From: Archangium gephyra
GTDB lineage: Bacteria; Myxococcota; Myxococcia; Myxococcales; Myxococcaceae
Direction of reading: 5' to 3'
NCBI RefSeq assembly: GCF_001027285.1
Contig: NZ_CP011509.1
Coordinates: 9,200,501 to 9,264,500 of the forward strand
Length of the DNA stretch: 64,000 nucleotides
The notes beneath the pieces were generated by a model. It did no database searches. It was not told where the DNA came from and worked only from the letters and a program-made list of their open reading frames with translations. Below, piece by piece: positions 41,695 to 50,125 of this stretch. Made by a program: the position numbers and the translations under genes. Within the stretch, counting starts at the first letter, position 1. The number at the start of each line of letters is the position of its first letter.

Positions 41695-44190
41695 ATGCGT
41701 GCCCTCTCGCTGCTGATGCTGCTCCCAGGCCTCGCGCTCGCACAGACGGGGCTCATCGTCCAACCCGCCTCGCCGCCTCGCGGGGTGACGCTGCCGCCCA
41801 CCTCCGCCGCGCTGGTGGACGAGGCCACCGCCCTCTCCGTCAACCCCGCGGGCCTGCGCTTCGTCGGGCCCGGGCAGCTCTTCTACCTGCACGAGCGCAA
41901 CCTCGTGCGCGACCAGGTGGGGGACGGCCTCTACCTGGGCACGACGCTGGGCGGGCTGGGCGCAGGCTTCAGCCTGGAGTGGATGCGCGGGCGCGGACTG
42001 CCGGACTACCGCAAGACGTCTTTTGGCCTGGCGCTCGGCTCGAGGCGGCTGTCGCTGGGAGTCGGCTACCACAACCTCTCCTCGCGCGACGCCGCGTTGG
42101 ACAAGCTGTCCGGCTTCGACCTGGGCCTCACCGTGCGCCCCACGCGCTTCCTCTCCGTGGCGGCGGTGGTGAAGGACGTGAATGCCCCCGTGGAGGGGCC
42201 CTTCACCCTGCCCCGCCGCTACAACCTGGCCGTGGGCGTGCGGCCCTTGGGCGAGCGCGTGACGCTGGGCGCGGACTACCTCGCCTCGGAGGGCGCCTGG
42301 GACGAAGGGCGCCTCACCTACACGGTGCAGGCCGCCGTCGTGCCCGGCTTCGGACTGGGCGCGGGGCTCTCGCATGGCCTCGGAAGCGATCGCACCCTGG
42401 CGCTGCAACTGGCCGCCACGCTGGACAGCTCGCAATTCGGCCTCACCTACGCGGGCGGAGGCGCCGAGGGCGGTGGGATGGACCACGTGGTGGCGGTGCG
42501 CCTCTCCAGCCAGAAGTACCCGGCCCTGGACTTCAGCGGGGGCTCGGTGGCGATGCTGGACCTGGATGACGAGCTGAGGGAGCGGGGCGGAACGCTGTCG
42601 CTGCTCGGCTTCTCCGAGCCGGACCCGTACCTGCGGCTGGCGCGGTGGATGGACGAGGCCACGAGGGATCCACGGCTCAAGGGCGTGGTGCTGAAGGTGT
42701 CGGGCCTGCCGGGGGCGAGCTGGGGCAAGGCGGAGGAGCTGCACCAGGCGGTGCTGCGGATGCGCGCGGCCGGCAAGAAGGTGCTGACGGTGCTCTACAG
42801 CGTGGACGACCTGGAGTACTTCGTGGGCTCGGCGGCGGACGAGGTGTATGCGCTGCCCTCCTCGTCGCTGCTCATCAACGGCCTGGCCGCCCAGGTCATC
42901 TCCCTGGGCGGGACGATGGAGAAGCTGGGCGTCACCTGGGACGTGGCGCGCGTGGGCGAGTACAAGACGGCCCCCGAGCAGCTCACCCGCCGCGACATGA
43001 GCCCGGCCCAGCGCGAGACGATCGAGGCCTACCTGGACAGCCAGGCGGCCCACGACGTGGCGGCGGTGACGAAGGCGCGCCGCATCACCCCCGAGCGTTT
43101 CCAGGAGGCCTGGGGCCACGGCATCCTCACCGCCGCGAAGGCCCGGGAGCTGGGGCTGGTGGACGGGGTGCTGCTGCCCGAGGAGCTGGAGGACAAGCTG
43201 AAGAAGCTGGTGCCCGGGGCCTCGTACGATCCCACCTACTCGCCGCGTGACGAGCGGGAGGGCCGCTGGACGGGGCGCCGCCGCATCGCCGTGGTGCCGG
43301 TGCTGGGCAATATCTCCGGGGGAAAGAGCCGCAAGCCGCCGCTGGGAGGCGAGGCGGTGGCCGGCGCGGAGACGGTGGCGCTCGCCCTGGAGCGGGCCCA
43401 GAGGGACCCGAAGGTGGCCGCCATCGTGCTGCGGGTGGACTCGGGTGGCGGGGACGTCCTGGCCTCGGAGTTGATGTACCGCGCCGTGCTGGAGGCGAAG
43501 AAGCACAAGCCCGTCATCGCCTCCATGGGGGACGTGGCGGCCTCGGGCGGCTACTACACCGCCATGGGCGCCGATGAGATCTGGGCCTCGCCCACCACCC
43601 TGACGGGGAGCATCGGCGTCTTCTACTTCAAGCCCGCGCTGCGCGGCCTGCTGGGCGACAAGCTGGGAGTGAACCAGGAGACCATCAGCCGAGGCCCCAT
43701 GACCGAGGTGCTCGGCTCGTGGAAGCCGTGGACGGAGGCGGAGCAGAAGGCGGTGCAGGCCTGGGTGGACTCGGCCTACGACGACTTCATCACCCAGGTG
43801 TCCGTGGCGCGGAAGCTGGACAAGGCCAAGGTGGATGCCATGGCGCGCGGGCGGGTGTGGGCGGGCTCCGCGGCGAAGGAGCGCGGGCTGGTGGACGGCC
43901 TGGGCGGCCTGCTGGACGCGGTGGAGGCGGCGCGCAAGCGGGCCGGAGTGCCCCCCGGGGAGGAGCTGGACCTGGTGGTGGTGGGCGACGCGCGAGGGCT
44001 GTTCTCCTCCCTGGGCGGCGAGCCCGGGGTGGACGCGGGCGCCCTTCCCGAGCTGAACCTGGGGGCCGGGGTGGAGCCCGCCCTGCCGCCGGGGGTGCGG
44101 GCACTCGTGCGCGAGGCGGGGCTGGACGAGGCCTGGGTGCTGGAACCGGGGCTGAAGGCCGTCCTGCCGTACACCTTGCGGGTCCGCTGA
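41695..44190 (+). CDS. sppA: SppA-type signal peptide peptidase fused to N-terminal barrel-like domain
   Basis: An 831-residue protein with two parts. Residues 1-16 are a Sec signal (MRALSLLMLLPGLALAQ). Residues about 20-270 are beta-rich and resemble outer-membrane porin-like or transport proteins (LGTTLGGLGAGFSLEWMRG, SFGLALGSRRLSLGVGYH). From about 280 to the end lies a two-domain S49 peptidase of the long SppA type. General base Lys424 is in VGEYKTAPEQL, and nucleophile Ser617 is in DVAASGGYYTAMGADE, in the same order as the E. coli enzyme. Canonical SppA lacks the barrel-like part. The enzyme cleaves remnant signal peptides or membrane peptides. The fusion suggests envelope localisation. 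Confidence 0.85.
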   Translation: MRALSLLMLLPGLALAQTGLIVQPASPPRGVTLPPTSAALVDEATALSVNPAGLRFVGPGQLFYLHERNLVRDQVGDGLYLGTTLGGLGAGFSLEWMRGRGLPDYRKTSFGLALGSRRLSLGVGYHNLSSRDAALDKLSGFDLGLTVRPTRFLSVAAVVKDVNAPVEGPFTLPRRYNLAVGVRPLGERVTLGADYLASEGAWDEGRLTYTVQAAVVPGFGLGAGLSHGLGSDRTLALQLAATLDSSQFGLTYAGGGAEGGGMDHVVAVRLSSQKYPALDFSGGSVAMLDLDDELRERGGTLSLLGFSEPDPYLRLARWMDEATRDPRLKGVVLKVSGLPGASWGKAEELHQAVLRMRAAGKKVLTVLYSVDDLEYFVGSAADEVYALPSSSLLINGLAAQVISLGGTMEKLGVTWDVARVGEYKTAPEQLTRRDMSPAQRETIEAYLDSQAAHDVAAVTKARRITPERFQEAWGHGILTAAKARELGLVDGVLLPEELEDKLKKLVPGASYDPTYSPRDEREGRWTGRRRIAVVPVLGNISGGKSRKPPLGGEAVAGAETVALALERAQRDPKVAAIVLRVDSGGGDVLASELMYRAVLEAKKHKPVIASMGDVAASGGYYTAMGADEIWASPTTLTGSIGVFYFKPALRGLLGDKLGVNQETISRGPMTEVLGSWKPWTEAEQKAVQAWVDSAYDDFITQVSVARKLDKAKVDAMARGRVWAGSAAKERGLVDGLGGLLDAVEAARKRAGVPPGEELDLVVVGDARGLFSSLGGEPGVDAGALPELNLGAGVEPALPPGVRALVREAGLDEAWVLEPGLKAVLPYTLRVR

Positions 44191-44445
44191 CGTCTCCAAG
44201 AGGACACGGAGGCGAAATTCTCCAGGCACCCGGCGGGTCCTCTGTTAATGTTGGAGGGCGCTTTCCGGTGGCCTCGAGGCCGCCGGGACGCTCCAGGGGC
44301 CGGCGGTTCGGTCGGCGGGTGGCTCGTGCCAGACGCGAGCTGTCCCCAAGACCCCGCGCCAGGCTTCTGTCCCACAGACCGCTGTACCTCGTGCGCCTCC
44401 GGCCGGGGACTTCTTCCCAGGGGACGCGCCGAACTCCCGTAGACC

Positions 44446-45996
44446 ATGAGCGAAACCGACAACCGCGACCCCCGAGACCTCCCGACCCCCATGGCCGCCC
44501 GTGCCGAGGCGCCCCAGGACATGGATGACGGCGATGACGAGGGCGACGACGGCCCCGATGAGGGCGAGGGCTCGGCCCCCGGACCGGGACAGCCCGCGGG
44601 TGGCCCGCCCGGCCAGGGTGGAGGCCGCCGCCGCCGCCGCCGCCGCCGCCGCAGGGGTGCCCAGGTGCAGTTCACCCCGGAAGGACAGGCCTACCGCATG
44701 GTGGCCGGTCCGGACGGCCAGCAGCAGCAGGTGTTCCTCACGCCCCAGGAGCTGCAGCAGTACCAGCAGCGGCTGGCGCAGCAGCAACAGGCGCAGCAGC
44801 AGCCTCAGGCTCAGGCGCCACAAGCGCCCCAGCAGACCCAGCACGTGCACCACCAGGGCGGTGGGCAGCCGAGGCAGCATCAGCCGGCGCCCCAGCCCTC
44901 GCTGGCGCCCGTGGAGGGCGTGCTCGACACCGAGGTGAAGGGCCCCAACGCCTACCTGCGGCAGCTCAAGCGCAACCTGCTGCCCGCCTCGGATGACCCC
45001 GAGATTCCGAAGAACCTGGTGCAGAAGCTCCGGCTGCGTCCGGGCCAGTACCTGAACGCCTTCGCCCAGACGAAGGGCAACAAGGGCCTCATCCAGCGCG
45101 TGGAGCAGGTGGACGGCCGTCCGCTGGACCAGGTGGGCCGCCTGCCCCACTTCGCCGACCTCACCTCCGTGGATCCGGTGGAGCGCATCAAGCTGGAGAA
45201 CGGCCACCGCGAGATGGTGACGCGGGTGATGGATTTGATCGCCCCCATCGGCAAGGGCCAGCGTGCCCTCATCGTCGCGCCGCCGAAGACGGGCAAGACG
45301 ATCATGCTGCAGCGCATTGCCCAGGCAGTGGTGAACAACCACCCGGAAATCCACCTCATGGTGCTGCTCATCGACGAGCGCCCCGAGGAAGTGACGGACA
45401 TGCGCCGCAGCATCAAGGCCGAGGTGCTGGCCTCGAGCTCGGACCGGCCGACAGGCGACCACCTGAAGATCGCCGAGCTGGCGCTGGAGCGGGCGCGGCG
45501 GCTGGTGGAGAGCGGCAAGGACGTGATGATCCTCCTGGACTCCATCACGCGTCTGGCGCGCGCCTACAACAAGGAAGTGGACAACTCGGGCCGGACGCTC
45601 TCGGGCGGCGTGGACAGCCGCGCGCTGGAGCGGCCCAAGCGCATCTTCGGCGCGGCGCGAGCCACCGAGGAGGCCGGCAGCCTGACCATCGTGGGCACGG
45701 CGCTCATCGACACGGGCAGCCGCATGGACGAGGTCATCTTCGAGGAGTTCAAGGGCACCGGTAACTCCGAGGTGACGCTGGACCGCTTCCTCGCCGAGAA
45801 GCGCATCTTCCCGGCCATCAACATCGGCCAGTCCGGCACGCGCAAGGAGGAGAAGCTCTTCACCCACAAGGAGTACGAGAAGGTGAAGAAGATGCGCCAG
45901 ATGCTCTTCGCGGTGAAGCCCGTGGAGGCCATGGAGGCGCTCGTCAAGCGGCTCAGCCGCTACACGTACAACGACGAGTTCCTCGAGGAGCTGTGA
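44446..45996 (+). CDS. rho: Transcription termination factor Rho with disordered N-terminus
   Basis: A 516-residue Rho. The ATPase core is normal: Walker A PPKTGKT at about 280-286, the R-loop/Q-loop segments DERPEEVTDM and GTGNSEVTLDR, and LSRYTYNDEFLEEL at the C-terminus. The N-terminal 150 residues are unusual: an acidic start, ten consecutive Arg (61-70), then a Gln/Ala/His-rich stretch (about 88-150). The cold-shock RNA-binding domain is altered: the usual RNP1 GFGFLR is not visible, and PNAYLRQLKRNL stands in its place. It may be a diverged copy rather than the main Rho. The long leader (44191-44445) could carry regulation. Confidence 0.93.
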   Translation: MSETDNRDPRDLPTPMAARAEAPQDMDDGDDEGDDGPDEGEGSAPGPGQPAGGPPGQGGGRRRRRRRRRRGAQVQFTPEGQAYRMVAGPDGQQQQVFLTPQELQQYQQRLAQQQQAQQQPQAQAPQAPQQTQHVHHQGGGQPRQHQPAPQPSLAPVEGVLDTEVKGPNAYLRQLKRNLLPASDDPEIPKNLVQKLRLRPGQYLNAFAQTKGNKGLIQRVEQVDGRPLDQVGRLPHFADLTSVDPVERIKLENGHREMVTRVMDLIAPIGKGQRALIVAPPKTGKTIMLQRIAQAVVNNHPEIHLMVLLIDERPEEVTDMRRSIKAEVLASSSDRPTGDHLKIAELALERARRLVESGKDVMILLDSITRLARAYNKEVDNSGRTLSGGVDSRALERPKRIFGAARATEEAGSLTIVGTALIDTGSRMDEVIFEEFKGTGNSEVTLDRFLAEKRIFPAINIGQSGTRKEEKLFTHKEYEKVKKMRQMLFAVKPVEAMEALVKRLSRYTYNDEFLEEL

Positions 45997-46009
45997 GACG
46001 CTGAGGACT

Positions 46010-46144
46010 CCCTCTCCCACCGGGAGAGGGTGGGGGTGAGGGTATCCGGACCGGTTCTTCAACCCGTGGTCCGCGGAGTGGACAGAGGGTTCAACCCAGG
46101 TTCACCCGATACCCTCACCCCGTCCCTCTCCCGAAGGGAGAGGG
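46010..46144. repeat. Imperfect 37-base inverted repeat, dispersed-repeat family
   Basis: The left arm 46010-46046 and right arm 46108-46144 are inverted copies matching at 33 of 37 bases, with a 61-base spacer. Each arm itself folds as CCCTCTCCC paired with GGGAGAGGG. Related sequence occurs at 17169-17189 and 28795-28829. It lies 14 bases after the rho stop and may act as a terminator. No transposase is present, so it may be a small non-autonomous element. Confidence 0.6.
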
Positions 46145-46208
46145 GAAGTATGGCCATGGAGGCATGTCTTCGCGGACCCGCCTGAAGGGGATTAGGCTCG
46201 CCCGCACC

Positions 46209-46979
46209 ATGCCCATGCAGCGTGTTGGAGACCTCGAGGTGCACTACCGGGAGCGCGGTCAGGGCTCTCCACTGGTGCTCATTTCCGGCAACTGGACCAC
46301 GAGCCTGTGGTGGCAGCCCTTGATGGAGCTGCTCCCGCCCGGGTTGCGCGCCATCGCCTATGACCTGCGCGGACGCGGCCTCACCCGCGGCCCCGTGCTC
46401 CCGCAGAGCATGCCCACGCACGCGGGAGACCTGCACGGACTGCTCGATGCCCTGGGGCTGATGCGGGTGCATTTGATCGGCCACTCCCTCGGAAGCGCCG
46501 TGGCGATGCAGCTCGCGCTCGAGCACCCGGAGCGCGTGCACACGCTCACCGTGCTGGCACCGGCCTGGGTGGAGGGCATGCCCGCGGCCTACAACCTGCC
46601 CGCGCACCAGCTCTCCCTGCACGACAACCGGGACTACTTCGCGGCCGCCATGCGCGGCATGGCCCCGGGCGCCCCGGACGACGCCCTGTGGCAGCAGCTC
46701 CTCGACGAGGGCCACCAGCAGCACCGCGACGCCTCCCTGGCCACGATCCAGGCCCTGGTGGACTGGGCCCCCGGCGAGCGCCTGAAGGCCCTGCACACCC
46801 TCCCCTCCCTGGTGGTGAGCGGCGAGACGGATCCCCTCTCCACCGTGGACATGGGAAAGCGCTGCGCCAGCCTCCTGGGAGCCCGCCACCACGTGATGAA
46901 GGGCGTGGGACACTCGCCCAACCTGGAGACGCCGCGCGACTTCCTCGAGGTGTGGCGGGAGTTCGCCGCCGAGCAGTGA
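46209..46979 (+). CDS. Alpha/beta-hydrolase-fold protein
   Basis: A 256-residue alpha/beta hydrolase with a full triad: nucleophile Ser93 in GHSLGSAV, Asp208 in VSGETDPLS and His235 in GVGHSPNLE. The oxyanion region (LVLISGNWTTSLWW) is also typical. There is no signal peptide. The ATG at 46209 is the likely start, although the frame opens earlier. It is close to esterase/peroxidase-type family members (RsbQ/PcaD-like), but the substrate cannot be named. It lies between the rho-downstream repeat and a convergent kinase gene nine bases away. Confidence 0.86.
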   Translation: MPMQRVGDLEVHYRERGQGSPLVLISGNWTTSLWWQPLMELLPPGLRAIAYDLRGRGLTRGPVLPQSMPTHAGDLHGLLDALGLMRVHLIGHSLGSAVAMQLALEHPERVHTLTVLAPAWVEGMPAAYNLPAHQLSLHDNRDYFAAAMRGMAPGAPDDALWQQLLDEGHQQHRDASLATIQALVDWAPGERLKALHTLPSLVVSGETDPLSTVDMGKRCASLLGARHHVMKGVGHSPNLETPRDFLEVWREFAAEQ

Positions 46980-46988
46980 GCGGCGGCG

Positions 46989-48590
46989 CTACGCCACGCG
47001 GTTCACCATCTCCGTCACCAGCGTCTGCGTCCCGGTGAGGCCCGAGGGGTCTCTCCGGGGCCGGGCCGTCTCCATGTTGGAGCCGTTCATCATCCACCAG
47101 CGCTCGGCGTCCTCCTCCGTCCACCGCCCCGCGTCCGCGCACGTATCCAACGCCAGGCGCAGCTCCCGGGCGCTGGCGTACCGGTCATCGGGGTGCTTGG
47201 ACAGGCAGCGCATGAGGATGTCGCACAAGTCCCTCGGCAGTTCCCGGCCGAGCCGCGCGCCCGGCGGCGTGGGCGCCGTATGCAGGTGGTGCGAGCAGAT
47301 CTCCACCGAGGTGCGGCCCTCGAAGACATGGCTGCCGGTGAGCAGCGCGTAGCCCACCGCGCCCAGCGAGTACAGGTCCGCGCGCGCATCCACCCGCCCC
47401 GGGGTGACGATGGCCTCGGGAGCCAGGTAGAGCGGCGTGCCGACGACCATGTGCACCCGCGAGGCGGTCAGGTCATCGGTGCCCACCTCCTTCACCAGCC
47501 CGAAGTCGAGCACCTTCACCAGGTCCGGCATGCCGCGCCGCCGGCAAAGGAAGAGGTTGGCGGGCTTGATGTCGCGGTGGAGCAGCCCCAGCCCGTGCGC
47601 CTCCTCGAGCGCCCCGCATACCTGACGCAGCATGTGGATGACCCGCGCGGCGGGCTGGGGTCCGTCCACCATGAGCAGCCCGTCCAGGTCCACGCCCTCC
47701 AGGTACTCCATCACGTAATAGAAGAGCCCGTCCGCGGTGCGGCCGTAGTCGTAGATGGCGATGGTGTTGGGATGGGTGAGCTGGCTGGTGAGCTGCACCT
47801 CGCGCTCGAAACGCTCCAGCCCGTGGCCGTCCGCGTCGTTGCGCAGCAGCTTGATGGCGGTGTGGCGGCGCAGCAGGGCGTGGCTGGCCAGATAGACCTC
47901 GCCCATGGCGCCGGCGCCCAGGCGCATGATGAGCGTGTACTGGCCCAGCTTGCGCGCCGCCTGCACCTGCTTGCGCAGGCCGTAGATGACATGGGAGACG
48001 AGCGTGGCCATGGTGACGGCCACGCCGCTCCAGAGCACGGCGTCCAGCGTGGGCACGTCCGAGCCGGAGTGCTGGCGCACCTGGGCCATCACGGCCACGA
48101 CGGCCCCATCCGGCAGGGCGCCGAGCAGCGAAATCCAGAATGCCCGGCGCACGGTGCTCGGGACGATGACCGCGTGGGAGATGAGGGCGCCGTTGGTGCC
48201 GAGCAACAGCGACAGGGGATCCGCGTCGAAGTAGGCGTCCAGCTTGAGCAGGAAGAGCACGCCCAACAGGCCCGCGCTGTCCAACCAGGACAGGGTGCGC
48301 AGGGAGAGGGGCCCCGTCCGGCAGACCATCCACAGGATGAGCGAGAGGATGGCGCCAACCAGGTGAAAGGCGTAGCTGGGGTCCAGCAGGGCGTGGGCCC
48401 AGGGCACGCCCACGAAGAAGATCGCCGCCCCGGTGGTGACGACATAGAAGGCGGCGGTGAGGAAGAACAACGCCCGGTAGAGGAGCTCGAGCCGCTCCTG
48501 GAGAAAGGCGCGGGCCTCGTCGGACACGAGCGAAGTCGCGTCGAGCGAAAGCGGCGACGACAGGTGGGTCCTGACCGGGGAGAGCTCCAT
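46989..48590 (-). CDS. Ser/Thr protein kinase with N-terminal membrane domain
   Basis: A 533-residue membrane kinase. Residues about 35-210 hold five to six hydrophobic helices. The kinase domain follows directly (about 218-480), with the glycine loop LGAGAMGEVYLA, Lys in TAIKLLRND, catalytic loop HRDIKPANL, DFGLVKE and the activation-segment end GTPLYLAPEA. The last 50 residues are soluble. In most bacterial Hanks-type kinases the kinase precedes a single membrane helix, so this is the reverse topology: a multi-pass sensor-like part first, kinase at the C-terminus. It could feed FHA proteins such as the activator at 26505, but that link is only a guess. Confidence 0.92.
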   Translation of the reverse strand: MELSPVRTHLSSPLSLDATSLVSDEARAFLQERLELLYRALFFLTAAFYVVTTGAAIFFVGVPWAHALLDPSYAFHLVGAILSLILWMVCRTGPLSLRTLSWLDSAGLLGVLFLLKLDAYFDADPLSLLLGTNGALISHAVIVPSTVRRAFWISLLGALPDGAVVAVMAQVRQHSGSDVPTLDAVLWSGVAVTMATLVSHVIYGLRKQVQAARKLGQYTLIMRLGAGAMGEVYLASHALLRRHTAIKLLRNDADGHGLERFEREVQLTSQLTHPNTIAIYDYGRTADGLFYYVMEYLEGVDLDGLLMVDGPQPAARVIHMLRQVCGALEEAHGLGLLHRDIKPANLFLCRRRGMPDLVKVLDFGLVKEVGTDDLTASRVHMVVGTPLYLAPEAIVTPGRVDARADLYSLGAVGYALLTGSHVFEGRTSVEICSHHLHTAPTPPGARLGRELPRDLCDILMRCLSKHPDDRYASARELRLALDTCADAGRWTEEDAERWWMMNGSNMETARPRRDPSGLTGTQTLVTEMVNRVA

Positions 48591-48843
48591 CGATCCCCAG
48601 TTCTACACCACCCGGACGGTAGGTGTGGATACCCCGTGTTCCCCGATAGGCTCAGGCAGAGAGGGGGTGGCCAGGCCAGGCCCGGCGAGCGCGCAGGAGG
48701 AACCGGCATCCATCGCATGCTTGGGGTTCGTCGCGCCCGGCTTCGCCGTCTCCGGCCTGGCCACCGCTCTCTCCCAAAAGAGACGCGGAAGCCATCGAAC
48801 CCTGACACCCGGGCCTGACGCACCATGTTAAGGTCCCGCCCCT

Positions 48844-49218
48844 ATGACCGACCCCCGTCCCCTCCTTCCTGAAGACAAGCGCACCCCCGCCGCGACCGAG
48901 GCCATGAAGGGCTTCCACCGTGACATCGTGGACCAGGTCCGCGCCGCCGTGGAGAAAGACGCCGTCGTGGTGGTGGGCATGGCGCAGAACCCCGTCGTCA
49001 AGCGCGTGCGCCAGACGCTCGAGCAGGCCAACATCCCCTTCACCTACCTGGAGTACGGCAGCTACTTCGGCATGTGGAAGCAGCGGCTCGCCATCAAGCT
49101 GTGGAGTGGTTGGCCCACCTTCCCCCAGGTCTTCGTGCGCGGCGTGCTCGTGGGCGGCTTCGACGACACGCGCAAGGCGCTGGAGGATGGCTCCTTCAAG
49201 AAGCTGCTCGGCAGCTGA
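48844..49218 (+). CDS. Glutaredoxin-like protein lacking the active-site cysteine
   Basis: A 124-residue protein with the monothiol-glutaredoxin fold. WPTFPQVFVRGVLVGGFDD (about 90-108) matches the cis-Pro glutathione-binding segment and the Gly-Gly-Asp end of Grx4/GrxD-type proteins. The stretch that should hold CGFS reads GMAQNPVVKRV (45-55). The whole protein has no Cys at all, so it cannot do thiol redox chemistry or bind an iron-sulfur cluster by the usual route. The remaining fold may bind glutathione or act as a structural partner. It is divergent from the kinase gene and is followed at once by tRNA-Gln on the opposite strand. Confidence 0.85.
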   Translation: MTDPRPLLPEDKRTPAATEAMKGFHRDIVDQVRAAVEKDAVVVVGMAQNPVVKRVRQTLEQANIPFTYLEYGSYFGMWKQRLAIKLWSGWPTFPQVFVRGVLVGGFDDTRKALEDGSFKKLLGS

Positions 49219-49240
49219 GCACCGCACCCGCTTCCTGCGT

Positions 49241-49311
49241 TTCCGGGAGCAGGGGTCGAACCTGCATCCGCGGGGTCAAAGCCCGCTGTCCTGCCGTTAG
49301 ACGATCCCGGA
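49241..49311 (-). tRNA. tRNA-Gln, anticodon TTG
   Basis: A 71-base cloverleaf on the minus strand. The acceptor arms TCCGGGA and TCCCGGA pair, and discriminator A is at 49241. The anticodon loop CTTTGAC gives anticodon TTG, which reads CAA. The T arm contains GGTTCGACC. CCA is not encoded. Confidence 0.93.
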
Positions 49312-49608
49312 GGGAGTGCTCGCCCTCCAGGGACGCCAGGACCGGGGGAAGCTGACGCTGCCGCTCCCCTGCCCCACGACCCTGCCCCCGAGGGCATGTA
49401 GGCCCAGAGGCTCTCCGCTTCCCGAGCCTGGAAGCCGCGCAGGGGTTGCGCGCGCCTCTGGCTCCGGACGCAGGGCCTGCGCACCTCCCGGTCGGGTCCC
49501 TCGGGCGAAGGCGTGGCGTTGCCTTTGCACTGAGGAGGCTCACACAAGGCCTCCCGCCGCGTGGACGCAGTGGCCGCCGCGGCTCGGGCCCCCGACAGGA
49601 GCACGACC
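49312..49608. other. Gene-free stretch between tRNA-Gln and CBS gene
   Basis: About 300 bases without a supported open frame. It should hold the tRNA promoter (minus strand) and the CBS gene promoter (plus strand). I see no further structure. Confidence 0.4.
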
Positions 49609-50100
49609 ATGCGAGCCTTCCCCATGAACAACCGCCCGATGCCCTCCTACGAGCTGGAGGAGCCGCTTCCCGCACCGGCCCTGTGCACGGTGGGCGATGT
49701 CATGAGCCGGGAGGTGATCGCCGTCAACCCGGACACCAGCCTGCAGACGGCGGCCGAGCTGATGCTGGAGCACGCCATCAGCGGCATGCCCGTGGTGGAT
49801 GAACAGGGGCAGCTGCTGGGCATGGTGTCCAAGACGGACCTGGTGCGCCAGCGGCTCGCCGCGGAGGATGAGTCCGGTGTGACGCTCCCCGCCGGCCAGC
49901 ACCTGGTGGATGTCACCACCGTCGAGGACGTGATGACGCGGCACGTGCTCATCGTGCCGGAGAAGGCCTCGCTCACCGAGGCCGCGAAGATCATGGTCAA
50001 CGCGGGCATCCACCGGGTGCCGGTGGTGAGCACCCGGGGCGTGCTGGCGGGGCTGGTGACCACCTCGGACATCGTGCGCTGGGTGGCGGGGCTGCCGTAG
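49609..50100 (+). CDS. Tandem CBS-domain protein
   Basis: A 163-residue protein made almost wholly of two CBS domains (a Bateman pair). The first is near 24-80 (VGDVMSREVIAVNPDTSLQT, GMPVVDEQGQLLGMVS) and the second near 103-160 (VEDVMTRHVLIVPEKASLTE, HRVPVVSTRGVLAGLVTTSD). The start at 49609 has AGGAG about seven bases upstream. No catalytic domain is attached. Such stand-alone pairs bind adenosine nucleotides or SAM and regulate partner proteins. The partner is not evident. It converges on the polysaccharide lyase gene 25 bases away. Confidence 0.85.
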   Translation: MRAFPMNNRPMPSYELEEPLPAPALCTVGDVMSREVIAVNPDTSLQTAAELMLEHAISGMPVVDEQGQLLGMVSKTDLVRQRLAAEDESGVTLPAGQHLVDVTTVEDVMTRHVLIVPEKASLTEAAKIMVNAGIHRVPVVSTRGVLAGLVTTSDIVRWVAGLP

Positions 50101-50125
50101 GACGGCGAACCCCCCGGGGCCGGCG

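Noticed and set aside
40195-44229. Long minus-strand open frame opposite the PEGA and sppA genes
   Set aside because: Antisense shadow with His/Gln/Arg-rich composition and no domain.
44629-44660. CGC/CGG run in rho as an unstable expansion
   Set aside because: It encodes poly-Arg in frame with normal codon use; no sign of disruption.
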